DNA of 64,000 bases from Agromyces italicus DSM 16388 (GTDB lineage: Bacteria > Actinomycetota > Actinomycetes > Actinomycetales > Microbacteriaceae). How positions within the stretch are numbered: position 1 is the stretch's first letter; every line of letters begins with the position of its first letter. Shown one piece after another: positions 32,732 through 40,625 of this stretch. The notes below the pieces were generated by a model. It was given only the letters and a program-made list of their open reading frames with translations, made no database searches and had not been told where the DNA came from. A program made the position numbers and the translations under genes. Location of the stretch: assembly GCF_000421545.1 (NCBI RefSeq), contig NZ_ATXF01000009.1:1-64000 (forward strand), in the 5' to 3' direction.

Positions 32732-33136
32732 ATGACGCGCTATCGGATCAGTGAGGCGGCGGAACTCGTCGGCGTGAGCGACGACACCGTCCGCCGATGG
32801 GTGAACGACGGCCTGATGGCCGTCTCGAAGGATGCGTCGGGGCGCCAGGTCGTGCCGGGAGAGCAGCTCGCCGCCCGGGCCCAGGCGATGGCCGCAGCGG
32901 GCGACGACCGCTCGCGCGTGCGGCGCAGCGCGCGCAACCGATTCGTCGGCCTGGTCACCCGCGTCGAGATCGAGGGCCTGGTGGCGCAGGTCGAGTTGCA
33001 GTGCGGGCCGCATCGCGTCGTCTCGCTCATGTCGGCCGAGGCGGCCCGTGAGCTTCGACTCGAGGTCGGTTCGCGCGGCGTCGCGATCGTGAAGGCCACC
33101 ATGGTGGTCGTCGAGACCGAGCAGGAGCCCGCGTGA
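32732..33136 (+). CDS. HTH-TOBE molybdate-binding protein (MopI/ModE-like)
   Basis: A 134-residue protein with a MerR-like helix-turn-helix at residues 1-45 (MTRYRISEAAELVGVSDDT, VRRWVNDG) and a single TOBE/Mop molybdate-binding domain at about 68-130 (RNRFVGLVTRVEIEGLVAQV). Proteins of this build are common in actinobacteria beside modABC and are thought to sense or store molybdate. ATG at 32732 begins exactly at the HTH. The stop overlaps the modA GTG start (GTGA), so it heads the mod operon and may regulate it. Confidence 0.88.
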   Translation: MTRYRISEAAELVGVSDDTVRRWVNDGLMAVSKDASGRQVVPGEQLAARAQAMAAAGDDRSRVRRSARNRFVGLVTRVEIEGLVAQVELQCGPHRVVSLMSAEAARELRLEVGSRGVAIVKATMVVVETEQEPA

Positions 33137-33966
33137 GCCGCGGCACGGCGGCGACCCGGAGCGCGCTCGGCGCCCTCGCCCTCGTCGCCCTGCTCGCCGG
33201 GTGCGCCGCCCCGTCTCCCGGCGAGACCGACGCCCGCTCCGAGTCGACCGCCGGAGCCGGCGCCTCGGCCGCGGGACTCGACGGCACGCTCACCGTGTTC
33301 GCCGCGGCCTCGCTCGGTGGCGCCTTCGACGAGCTCGCCACGCGCTTCGAAGCGCGCCACCCCTCACTCGACGTGCTGCCGATCACCTACGACGGCTCCT
33401 CGGTGCTCGCGACCCAACTGATCGAGGGCGCCCGCGCCGACGTGTTCGCCTCGGCCGACGAGAAGAACCTCGAGCGTGTGGCCGACGAAGGACTCACCTC
33501 AGGCGACCCCGAGGTCTTCGCCACCAACGTGCTCGAGATCGCGGTGGAGCCGGGCAACCCGCTGGGCATCGACGGGCTCGCCGACCTCGCCGACGCAGGC
33601 GGAACCGCGCCGCTCGTCGTCGTCTGCGCACCCGAAGTCCCCTGCGGCGCCGCGGCGACCGAACTGCTCGAGAACGCCGGGGTCGAGCTCGCTCCGGCCA
33701 GCGAGGAGCAGAACGTCACCGCCGTGCTCACGAAGGTGCGAACGGGCGAGGCCGACGCGGGGCTGGTGTACGTGACCGACATCGCCGCCGCGGCCGGAGA
33801 GGTCGAAGGCATCGCGATCGACGGCGCGTCGACCGCGGTGAACCGATACCCGATCGCCGCGCTCGCCGGTGCGCCGAATCCTGAGGCGGCCGCCGCGTTC
33901 ACCCGGTTCGTCTCCTCCCCCGAGGGCGCCGCGATACTCGCGTCGTTCGGCTTCGGCGCGCCGTGA
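33133..33966 (+). CDS. modA: Molybdate ABC transporter, binding lipoprotein
   Basis: A 277-residue periplasmic-type binding protein for molybdate, anchored as a lipoprotein: a hydrophobic signal segment with lipobox LAGC and modified Cys24. The mature part shows LTVFAAASLGGAFDELATRFE, ITYDGSSVLATQLIEGARADVFASAD and VRTGEADAGLVYVTDI, the ModA signatures for oxyanion binding. GTG start overlaps the upstream stop by four bases and its own stop overlaps modB likewise. Confidence 0.94.
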   Translation: MSRGTAATRSALGALALVALLAGCAAPSPGETDARSESTAGAGASAAGLDGTLTVFAAASLGGAFDELATRFEARHPSLDVLPITYDGSSVLATQLIEGARADVFASADEKNLERVADEGLTSGDPEVFATNVLEIAVEPGNPLGIDGLADLADAGGTAPLVVVCAPEVPCGAAATELLENAGVELAPASEEQNVTAVLTKVRTGEADAGLVYVTDIAAAAGEVEGIAIDGASTAVNRYPIAALAGAPNPEAAAAFTRFVSSPEGAAILASFGFGAP

Positions 33967-34808
33967 CCGCGGCTCCGGCGCTCGTCGCGACGGCGAGGGA
34001 GGCGGGTGCCTCGCGGCGGGCGAGCCGGGTTCCTGGCCTGCTCATCGTGCCCGCCGCGCTCGGCGTCGCAGTGCTCTCGCTGCCCGTCGTCGCCCTGCTG
34101 CTGCGCCTCGACTGGCGCGCGGTGCCCTCCGCCATCGCGTCCCCCGCCGCCCTCGAGGCGCTCTCGCTCTCGCTCTCGACCGCGGGCATCGCCACGATCT
34201 GCTGCCTCGCGCTCGGCGTCCCGCTCGCGCTGCTGATCTCCCGAGCCTCGCGACTCACGGCATCGCTGCTGCGCACCCTGGTCACGCTCCCGCTCGTGCT
34301 GCCGCCCCTCGTCGGCGGCATCGCGCTGCTCGCCCTGCTGGGGCGCACCGGCCTGTTCGGCGAGAGCCTCGCACTCGTCGGGCTGCGCGTGCCCTTCACG
34401 ACCACGGCCGTCGTGATCGCCCAGGTCTTCGTGGCGCTGCCGTTCCTCGTCATCTCGGTGGAGGGCTCCCTCCGCGCGGTCGGCACCCGCTACGAGGCCG
34501 TCGCAGCAGGACTCGGCGCCGGGCCGTTCACCGTGTTCCGCCGGGTGACGCTCCCGCTCGTCGCCCCGGGCGTGCTCGCCGGCACCGTGCTCTGCTTCGC
34601 CCGAGCGCTCGGCGAGTTCGGGGCGACGGCCCTCTTCGCCGGGAACACGGCAGGGGTCACCCGCACCATGCCGCTCGCGATCTACACGGCGTTCAACGGC
34701 GCCGGCGTCAGTGAAGACATCGCGATCGCGCTCTCGCTCATGCTGATCGCCGTCGCGGTCGCGGTGCTCCTGATCATGCGCAGCTGGCGAGAGGATGCTC
34801 CGCGGTGA
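33963..34808 (+). CDS. modB: Molybdate ABC transporter, permease
   Basis: A 281-residue inner membrane permease with five or six membrane segments. The ABC-coupling EAA loop is visible as YEAVAAGLGAGPFTVFRRVTLPL followed by the ModB-typical CFARALGEFGATALFAGN. GTG start overlaps modA stop and the stop overlaps modC start, all GTGA junctions, ensuring coupled translation of the transporter. Confidence 0.94.
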   Translation: MTAAPALVATAREAGASRRASRVPGLLIVPAALGVAVLSLPVVALLLRLDWRAVPSAIASPAALEALSLSLSTAGIATICCLALGVPLALLISRASRLTASLLRTLVTLPLVLPPLVGGIALLALLGRTGLFGESLALVGLRVPFTTTAVVIAQVFVALPFLVISVEGSLRAVGTRYEAVAAGLGAGPFTVFRRVTLPLVAPGVLAGTVLCFARALGEFGATALFAGNTAGVTRTMPLAIYTAFNGAGVSEDIAIALSLMLIAVAVAVLLIMRSWREDAPR

Positions 34809-35962
34809 GCGCCGACCCCGAATCCGGAGCGCTCGTGGCCGAGCTCACGACCGCACGCGGCACGTTCCATCTCTCGGCGTCGCTGCGGGTCGACCGCGGA
34901 GAGCTGCTCGCGGTGCTGGGGCCGAACGGCTCGGGCAAGTCGACGCTGCTCGCAGTGCTCGCGGGCCACGTCGCCCCCGACGAGGGGATCGTGCGACTCG
35001 GCGAGCGCGAACTCGCCCGTCGTATCGCGGGCGAGCGCGCATCGATCGACGTGCCGATCGAGCAGCGACGCATCGGATTGCTCGGTCAGGAGCCGCTGCT
35101 CTTCCGCCACCTGAGCGCGCTCGAGAACGTCGCCTTCGGACCGCGGGCCCTGGGGCGACGAGCTGCTGCCGCCCGCGCCGACGCGGCGCGGTGGCTCGAC
35201 CGGGTGGGGGCGGGCGAGTTCGCGGCGCGGAAGCCCGCCCAGCTGTCGGGCGGTCAGCAGCAGCGCGTGGCGATCGCCCGCACCCTCGCGGCGGGCCCCG
35301 AACTGCTGCTCCTCGATGAGCCGTTCGCCGCGCTCGACGTGCCGACCGCGGCGGCGATGCGCCGGCTCATCGGCGAGTTGTGCGCCGAGACGGCGACCCC
35401 GACCGTGCTCGTCACCCACGACCCGCTCGACGCGATCGTGCTGGCGCGACGCGCGGCGATCCTGCACGAGGGCCGCATCGTGCAGCTGGGGCCGGTCGGC
35501 GAGGTGCTCGGCCACCCCGCGACCTCCTTCGTCGCGGCGCTCGCGGGGGTGAACCTCGCGGTCGGCACCGCGACGACGACGGGTGGCGTCGCGGTGAGCG
35601 GAGCCGACGGATCCCCGCTCGTGCTCGCCCCCGCCGGTCTGGTGGAGGGGCGTCGTGCGACCGCCGGGCGCGCCGCACCCGGCAGCCCGGTCTCGGCGGT
35701 GTTCAGCCCGGCCGCGGTGCACGTCGCACCGTTCGCGGGCGACGGGCACGAGGCATCCGACGAGGCAGTGCCGAACCGCTGGATCGGCACCGTCTCGCTG
35801 CTGCAGCCCGCGCCCGGCGGAGTGCGACTCACCACCCTCGAGCACCCCGAGCTCGCGGTCGATCTGCCCGGCGCGGCCGCGGTGGCACTCGATCTTCGCC
35901 CGGGCTCGCGATTCGCCTTCACCGTCTCGGCGTCGGAGATCTCGGTGCGCGAACACGGCTGA
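34805..35962 (+). CDS. modC: Molybdate ABC transporter, ATPase
   Basis: A 385-residue ATP-binding subunit. Walker [10 protein letters not shown] is at residues 39-47, the signature [13 protein letters not shown] near 148-160, Walker [13 protein letters not shown] near 168-179 and the switch His in VTHD near 204. The C-terminal 130 residues form the TOBE-type molybdate-binding regulatory region usual for ModC. Translation is coupled to modB. The moaA gene follows after 40 bases. Confidence 0.95.
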   Translation: MSADPESGALVAELTTARGTFHLSASLRVDRGELLAVLGPNGSGKSTLLAVLAGHVAPDEGIVRLGERELARRIAGERASIDVPIEQRRIGLLGQEPLLFRHLSALENVAFGPRALGRRAAAARADAARWLDRVGAGEFAARKPAQLSGGQQQRVAIARTLAAGPELLLLDEPFAALDVPTAAAMRRLIGELCAETATPTVLVTHDPLDAIVLARRAAILHEGRIVQLGPVGEVLGHPATSFVAALAGVNLAVGTATTTGGVAVSGADGSPLVLAPAGLVEGRRATAGRAAPGSPVSAVFSPAAVHVAPFAGDGHEASDEAVPNRWIGTVSLLQPAPGGVRLTTLEHPELAVDLPGAAAVALDLRPGSRFAFTVSASEISVREHG

Positions 35963-36002
35963 GGCGGTGTTACGGTGGCATCCACGAACAGGGGGTGACC
36001 CG

Positions 36003-37130
36003 ATGACGAACACGATCGTTCCGGTTTCGGCGCCCCGCGCCGCGACACCCGGAGCAACGCTCGGCGTGCGCCGACTGCCCTCGACGGGGCTCGCCGACGG
36101 CGCCCTCGCCGACCGGTTCGACCGCCCCATGCGGGATCTCCGCATCTCGATCACCGATCGCTGCAACTTCCGCTGCGTGTACTGCATGCCGAAGGCGGTC
36201 TTCGGCCGCGACTACGCGTTCCTCGACCGCGACGAGCTGCTGAGCTTCGAGGAGATCACCCGCATCGCGCGGATCGCGGCGGCGCACGGCGTCGAGAAGC
36301 TGCGGCTGACCGGCGGCGAGCCGCTGCTGCGACGCGGGGTCGATGAACTCGTGGCGATGCTCGCCGAGCTGCGCACGCCCGACGGCCGGCCGCTCGAGAT
36401 CGCCCTCACGACCAACGGCTCCGCCCTGGCGGTGAAGGCCGCCTCGCTCAAGCAGGCCGGCCTCATCCGCGTCACGGTCTCGCTCGACTCGCTCGACGAC
36501 GAGCGGTTCCAGGCGATGAACGACGTCCGGTTCCCGGTGTCTCGGGTGCTCGACGGCATCGACGCGGCCCACGACGCCGGTCTCGGCCCGATCAAGCTCA
36601 ACATGGTCGTCAAGCGCGGTCTCAACGACGACGAGATCGTGCCGATGGCCAGGCATTTCAGGGGAACTCCGTACACCCTGCGGTTCATCGAGTACATGGA
36701 TGTCGGCACCTCGAACGGCTGGTCGCTCGACGAGGTCGTGCCGTCGGCCGAGATCGTCGAGCGCATCTCGGCGGACATGCCGCTCGAACCCCTCGGCGCG
36801 ACCGCCCCCGGCGAGACCGCGACCCGCTGGCGCTACACCGACGGCGGCGGCGAGATCGGGCTCATCTCGAGCGTGACGAACGCCTTCTGCGGCACCTGCA
36901 ACCGCGCCCGCATCTCGACCGAGGGCAAGCTCTTCACCTGCCTGTTCGCCGACGAGGGGCACGACCTGCGGGCACTGCTGCGCGGCGGCATCGACGACGA
37001 AGGGCTCTCTCGAGCCATGGCGGGCATCTGGGGTGCGCGCGACGACCGGTACAGCGAGATCCGCTCGACGCTCACGCCCGAGCTGCGCGCGGCGCGCGCG
37101 AAGATCGAGATGAGCTACATCGGCGGGTAG
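36003..37130 (+). CDS. moaA: GTP 3',8-cyclase MoaA
   Basis: A 375-residue radical SAM enzyme for the first step of molybdenum cofactor synthesis, rearranging GTP toward cyclic pyranopterin monophosphate with MoaC. The N-terminal cluster CNFRCVYC uses C54, C58 and C61; TGGEPLLR follows. The C-terminal cluster is in [11 protein letters not shown] and LFTCLF, and the chain ends in the conserved Gly-Gly. A 40-residue extension precedes the core. The ATG at 36003 has GGGGGTGA upstream. Convergent with moaE, only 14 bases apart. Confidence 0.96.
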   Translation: MTNTIVPVSAPRAATPGATLGVRRLPSTGLADGALADRFDRPMRDLRISITDRCNFRCVYCMPKAVFGRDYAFLDRDELLSFEEITRIARIAAAHGVEKLRLTGGEPLLRRGVDELVAMLAELRTPDGRPLEIALTTNGSALAVKAASLKQAGLIRVTVSLDSLDDERFQAMNDVRFPVSRVLDGIDAAHDAGLGPIKLNMVVKRGLNDDEIVPMARHFRGTPYTLRFIEYMDVGTSNGWSLDEVVPSAEIVERISADMPLEPLGATAPGETATRWRYTDGGGEIGLISSVTNAFCGTCNRARISTEGKLFTCLFADEGHDLRALLRGGIDDEGLSRAMAGIWGARDDRYSEIRSTLTPELRAARAKIEMSYIGG

Positions 37131-37144
37131 CCGAGCCGGTTTGA

Positions 37145-37558
37145 TCAGAGCCCGACCCACTCCGAGACGCCGTCGGCGAAGTGCTGCCGCTTCCAGATCG
37201 GCACCTCCTGCTTGATGAGCTCGACGAGGCGCTCGCACGCATCGAAGGCCTGCGCCCGGTGGCCGGCCCCCGCGGCGGCGAAGAGGGCGACATCGCCGAT
37301 TCGAAGGTCGCCGACCCGGTGCGCCGCGGCGACGGCGAAGCCGGTCTCCTCAGCGATGCGTCGCACGCAGTCGGCGAGGAATCGCTCGGCCTCGGGGTGC
37401 GCCCGGTAGTCGAGCGCACGCACGCCCCGGCCCCCGTCGTGATCGCGGACGACCCCGCAGAACATGACGACGGCGCCGCTCGCGTCGGACTCGACGGCTC
37501 GCCGCACGGCGGCCTCGTCGAGGGGCTGCTCGGAGACGACGGCGTACGGTTCGATCAC
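37145..37558 (-). CDS. moaE: Molybdopterin synthase large subunit
   Basis: A 137-residue subunit that, with the MoaD thiocarboxylate, adds the dithiolene sulfurs to make molybdopterin. Conserved segments: GAVVMFCGVVRDHDGGRGV, AHRVGDLRIGDVALF, and IWKRQHFADG near the end with the catalytic lysines. Two GTG codons stand side by side (37561 and 37558); the second is preferred because TAGGAT ends six bases before it, as at the other leaderless genes here. Confidence 0.93.
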   Translation of the reverse strand: MIEPYAVVSEQPLDEAAVRRAVESDASGAVVMFCGVVRDHDGGRGVRALDYRAHPEAERFLADCVRRIAEETGFAVAAAHRVGDLRIGDVALFAAAGAGHRAQAFDACERLVELIKQEVPIWKRQHFADGVSEWVGL

Positions 37559-37564
37559 CACGCG

Positions 37565-37570
37565 ATCCTA
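37565..37570 (-). promoter_or_regulatory. -10 box of leaderless promoter for moaE
   Basis: TAGGAT on the minus strand, six bases before the GTG at 37558. Confidence 0.5.
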
Positions 37571-37631
37571 ACTCCCGGCCGCCGGGGCGGGCGGCCTCGA
37601 CCGCTGCGGTCGACGACCGGCTGCGTCGCCT

Positions 37632-38804
37632 TCACCGGATGACCAGCTCGCCCGCGACCCCCGCGACGCCCGCGAACCGCTCGATGCCGCCGTCGAGCGA
37701 GACCACGTCTGGGTGGCCTCGCCGTCGCAGTTCGCGCGCGGCCCGCAGCGAGCGCATGCCGACCTCGCAGTAGACGACGATCGGGGCGTCTCCGGGCGGC
37801 GGCTCGGCGCCGTCGAGCAGTTCGGCGAGCGGCAGCAGCGTGCTTCCGCCGATGCGGCGCATCGCCGCCTCGGCGGGCTCGCGCACGTCGATGAGGCGCA
37901 GCGGCTCGGTTCGGCGAATGCGCTGGAGGAGGTCGGCCGCCGAGATGGGGGCGACGGCGTGCGTGCCGGCTGCGCCGGCACCGGGCTCGCTCGCGGGGGC
38001 GATGCCGCAGAAGACCTCGTAGTCGACGAGGTTCGTGATCTCGTCAGCGTCGGCGATCACCGCGTACGGGATCTCGCGGGTGCGGGCGGCGAGCGCGTCG
38101 TAGCTCAGCACGCGGCCGAGCAGCGGCTCGCCGATGCCCGTCACGAGTTTCACGACCTCGGTCGACATGAGGGCGCCGATCGCGAGGCAGAGGCTCGGCA
38201 GCACTCCGCCCAGCTCGCACGAGGGCACCTCGCCGGGCGCGGGCGCGATGGGGAACAGGTCGCGGTAGCCGGGGCCGTGCCCGCGCCACCCCACACCGAG
38301 CTGGCCGTGGTAGCGCAGGATCGCACCCCAGACGAGCGGCTTGCCGGCGAGGTGCGCGGCGTCGTTCGTCAGGTATCGGGTCGGGAAGTTGTCGCTGCCG
38401 TCGACGATGAGATCGTACTGCTCGAGGAGGGCGGGAAGGTTCACCCCGGTGATCCGCTCGGTGTGCTGCACGACGCGGCACTCGGGGTCGATCGCGGCGA
38501 CGGTGTCGGCGAGCGAGGCCACCTTCTGTCGACCGAGGTCGGCGACGCCGTGGCTCAACTGACGCGGGAGGTTGCTGAGCTCGACCGTGTCGAAGTCGGC
38601 GACGCCGATCGTGCCGATGCCGGAGCCCGCGAGGGCGGGCACCACCGCGCTGCCGAGACCGCCGGCACCGATGACGAGCACGCGCGCCGCCTGCAGCCGC
38701 CGTTGGGCGAGCTCGCCGAAGCCGGGCAGCATCAGCTGTCGGCTGAACCGGGCGAGCCGGGCAGGCGTGAGCATCGGCCCGGGTTGCACGAGCGGCGCGG
38801 TCAT
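37632..38804 (-). CDS. moeB: MoaD-activating enzyme with C-terminal rhodanese domain
   Basis: A 390-residue MoeB/MoeZ-type protein that adenylates the C-terminus of MoaD and, through its rhodanese domain, can supply sulfur. The adenylation domain has FSRQLMLPGFGELAQRRL, GAGGLGSAVVPALAGSG, DFDTVELSNLPRQ and DGSDNFPTRYLTND. The rhodanese domain (about 285-390) carries the active-site loop VVYCEVGMRS. The usual pair of zinc-binding CxxC motifs is not evident: only isolated Cys in PSCELGG and VFCGIA are seen. ATG at 38804 follows TACACT by six bases. Divergent from its partner moaD, with 70 bases between. Confidence 0.93.
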   Translation of the reverse strand: MTAPLVQPGPMLTPARLARFSRQLMLPGFGELAQRRLQAARVLVIGAGGLGSAVVPALAGSGIGTIGVADFDTVELSNLPRQLSHGVADLGRQKVASLADTVAAIDPECRVVQHTERITGVNLPALLEQYDLIVDGSDNFPTRYLTNDAAHLAGKPLVWGAILRYHGQLGVGWRGHGPGYRDLFPIAPAPGEVPSCELGGVLPSLCLAIGALMSTEVVKLVTGIGEPLLGRVLSYDALAARTREIPYAVIADADEITNLVDYEVFCGIAPASEPGAGAAGTHAVAPISAADLLQRIRRTEPLRLIDVREPAEAAMRRIGGSTLLPLAELLDGAEPPPGDAPIVVYCEVGMRSLRAARELRRRGHPDVVSLDGGIERFAGVAGVAGELVIR

Positions 38805-38810
38805 GCGGTA

Positions 38811-38816
38811 AGTGTA
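38811..38816 (-). promoter_or_regulatory. -10 box of leaderless promoter for moeB
   Basis: TACACT on the minus strand ends six bases before the ATG at 38804. Confidence 0.55.
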
Positions 38817-38861
38817 CCCGCGAGGTTTCCGCGTGATGGATGCCGCGTTCCGAGACTCCGG

Positions 38862-38867
38862 TAGCAT
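38862..38867 (+). promoter_or_regulatory. -10 box of leaderless promoter for moaD
   Basis: TAGCAT ends seven bases before the ATG at 38875; no ribosome binding site lies between. Confidence 0.45.
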
Positions 38868-38874
38868 CATCCGC

Positions 38875-39123
38875 ATGACGCTCGTGACCGTGCGATATTT
38901 CGCCGCCGCCGCCGAGGCCTCGGGCCTCGAGGAGGAGCGCCTCGAGCTGCCCGACGGCACGACGATCGGCGCTCTGCACGAACTGCTCTCCGCACGCTAC
39001 GGCACGGCCATGGATCGGGTGCTGAAGAGCGGCTCGTTCCTCGTCGACGGTACGGTCAGGCGCGACCCCGCCCACCCGGTCGGCGGCGCCGTCGACATCC
39101 TGCCGCCGTTCGCCGGCGGCTGA
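38875..39123 (+). CDS. moaD: Molybdopterin synthase sulfur carrier subunit
   Basis: An 82-residue ubiquitin-fold protein ending in the Gly-Gly (PFAGG) that MoeB adenylates and that carries the thiocarboxylate sulfur to MoaE. The beta-grasp start MTLVTVRYFAAAAEASGLEE, and VDILPPFAGG at the end, are characteristic. ATG at 38875 begins at the first strand. Convergent with narK. Confidence 0.93.
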   Translation: MTLVTVRYFAAAAEASGLEEERLELPDGTTIGALHELLSARYGTAMDRVLKSGSFLVDGTVRRDPAHPVGGAVDILPPFAGG

Positions 39124-39166
39124 GCCGCGGCGCCGGCACGGCGCCGCGGGGCGTGACCCTGCTCCG

Positions 39167-40399
39167 CTACTCGGCTCCTGACCCGCCGCCCGGCCGAGCG
39201 TCGCGGAGCATGCCCGCGACGACGAGCGCGAACGCCCCGACGATGACGAGGAGCCACAGCCCGAGCGCGTACGAGTTGGTCTCCGCGTTGTAGGTGGCCC
39301 CCATCACGAGCGGCGGGAAGTACCCGCCGAGACCACCGGCTGCGGCCACGACGCCGGTCACCGCGCCGACCTTGTCCTTCGGGGTCGACGGGCCGACCCA
39401 GGCGAACACCGCGCCCATGCCGAGGCCCATCGCCGCCGCCATGGCGATGAAGGTGACCCCCGTGAGCACGCCTTCGGGCGGCTGCTGCCCGACGACGTAG
39501 GCGAGCGAGACGATGCCCGCGAGCGAGATGAGAGAGATGATCTTCGGCCCCACCCGGTCGGAGAGCGCGCCGCCGATCGGCCTCGCGACCACCGCCGCCG
39601 CCGCGAAGAGCGCCGTGCGCGTGCCCGCGCCGACCGGATCGACGTCGTCGGGGTAGATCGTCGTGAGGTACTTCGGCAGGAAGGTCGAGAACGCGACGAA
39701 TCCGCCGAAGACGATCGCGTAGAGGAACGACATCTCCCAGGTGATGGGGAGCTTCAGCGCGCCCATGACCTTCGGCACCAGGGGCTGCCGACTCGGCTCC
39801 CACACGGGCGAGTCGCGCAGGAACACCCAGACCAGCACCGCCATGCCCACCATGATCCCCGCGATCAGGAGGTGCGTCGGGAGGTAGCCGATCCATTCGG
39901 CCAGGCGCGGCGTGAAGAACGCCGAGACGGCCGTGCCGATCATGCCCATGCCGAAGACGCCGGTCGCGAAACCGCGACGTGCCGGTTCGTACCAGGCGCT
40001 CGAGAAGGGAACGCCGACCGCGAAGATCGTGCCGGCGACGCCGAGGTAGAAGCCCGCGCCGATCAGCAACGGGAAGCTCTTGATCTCGCCGGCGAGCGCG
40101 ACCAACAGCACCGCGGGTACCGAGAGCAGCAGCACCGCGGCGAACATCGTGCGGCCGCCGAATCGGTCGGTGAGCGCACCGACGAGGATGCGGCCGAGCG
40201 CGCCGACGAGCACGGGGGTCGCGAGCATGAGCGAGATCTGCCCCTCGTCGAGACCGAGCTCATCGGCGTAGGTCTTCTGCAATGGGGCGATGACCATCCA
40301 CGCCCAGAACCCGACCGTCGAGGCGAGGGTCGCGAGCAGCACCTGCCCGAACTGCCCCCGCAGCTTCATTCCCTCAGATTGCGTCGACGATGCGGTCAT
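39167..40399 (-). CDS. narK: Nitrate/nitrite transporter NarK
   Basis: A 410-residue MFS transporter of the nitrate-nitrite porter family, with about twelve membrane segments. Nitrate-signature Gly-rich segments are visible: GFYLGVAGTIFAVGVPFSSAW, ARRGFATGVFGMG in the first half and MGLGMGAVFAWVGPSTP, GAVTGVVAAAGGLGGYFPP in the second. The ATG at 40399 has GGAGGGG upstream. It is divergent from narGHJI across a 226-base control region, so nitrate import/nitrite export is placed next to the reductase. Confidence 0.92.
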   Translation of the reverse strand: MTASSTQSEGMKLRGQFGQVLLATLASTVGFWAWMVIAPLQKTYADELGLDEGQISLMLATPVLVGALGRILVGALTDRFGGRTMFAAVLLLSVPAVLLVALAGEIKSFPLLIGAGFYLGVAGTIFAVGVPFSSAWYEPARRGFATGVFGMGMIGTAVSAFFTPRLAEWIGYLPTHLLIAGIMVGMAVLVWVFLRDSPVWEPSRQPLVPKVMGALKLPITWEMSFLYAIVFGGFVAFSTFLPKYLTTIYPDDVDPVGAGTRTALFAAAAVVARPIGGALSDRVGPKIISLISLAGIVSLAYVVGQQPPEGVLTGVTFIAMAAAMGLGMGAVFAWVGPSTPKDKVGAVTGVVAAAGGLGGYFPPLVMGATYNAETNSYALGLWLLVIVGAFALVVAGMLRDARPGGGSGAE

Positions 40400-40450
40400 G
40401 CTGCCCCTCCAGCCGAGTGGAAACCCGTGACACTTCCTGACGCAGACAGT

Positions 40451-40497
40451 ACCGGGCGGCCGCCCGGTGCGCACGCGCCGGGCACCGGTGATTCACC
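40451..40497. promoter_or_regulatory. Palindromes in the narK-narG control region
   Basis: ACCGGGCGGCCGCCCGGT at 40451-40468 is a perfect 18-bp palindrome and GGTGA-T-TCACC at 40487-40497 a perfect 11-base one. Both lie between divergent narK and narG and are candidate regulator sites; no FNR- or NarL-type consensus was recognised. Confidence 0.4.
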
Positions 40498-40625
40498 TAC
40501 GGTGACGCGCTGACCCGTCGGGGGTTCCTTCCCATTCGCCCGTCCACGCACCACAATGTCGGGTAGGACGTGTCGGATCGCGGCCTCGGCCGCATCGACG
40601 CACCAGCCGAGACGAGGAGGCTTCG

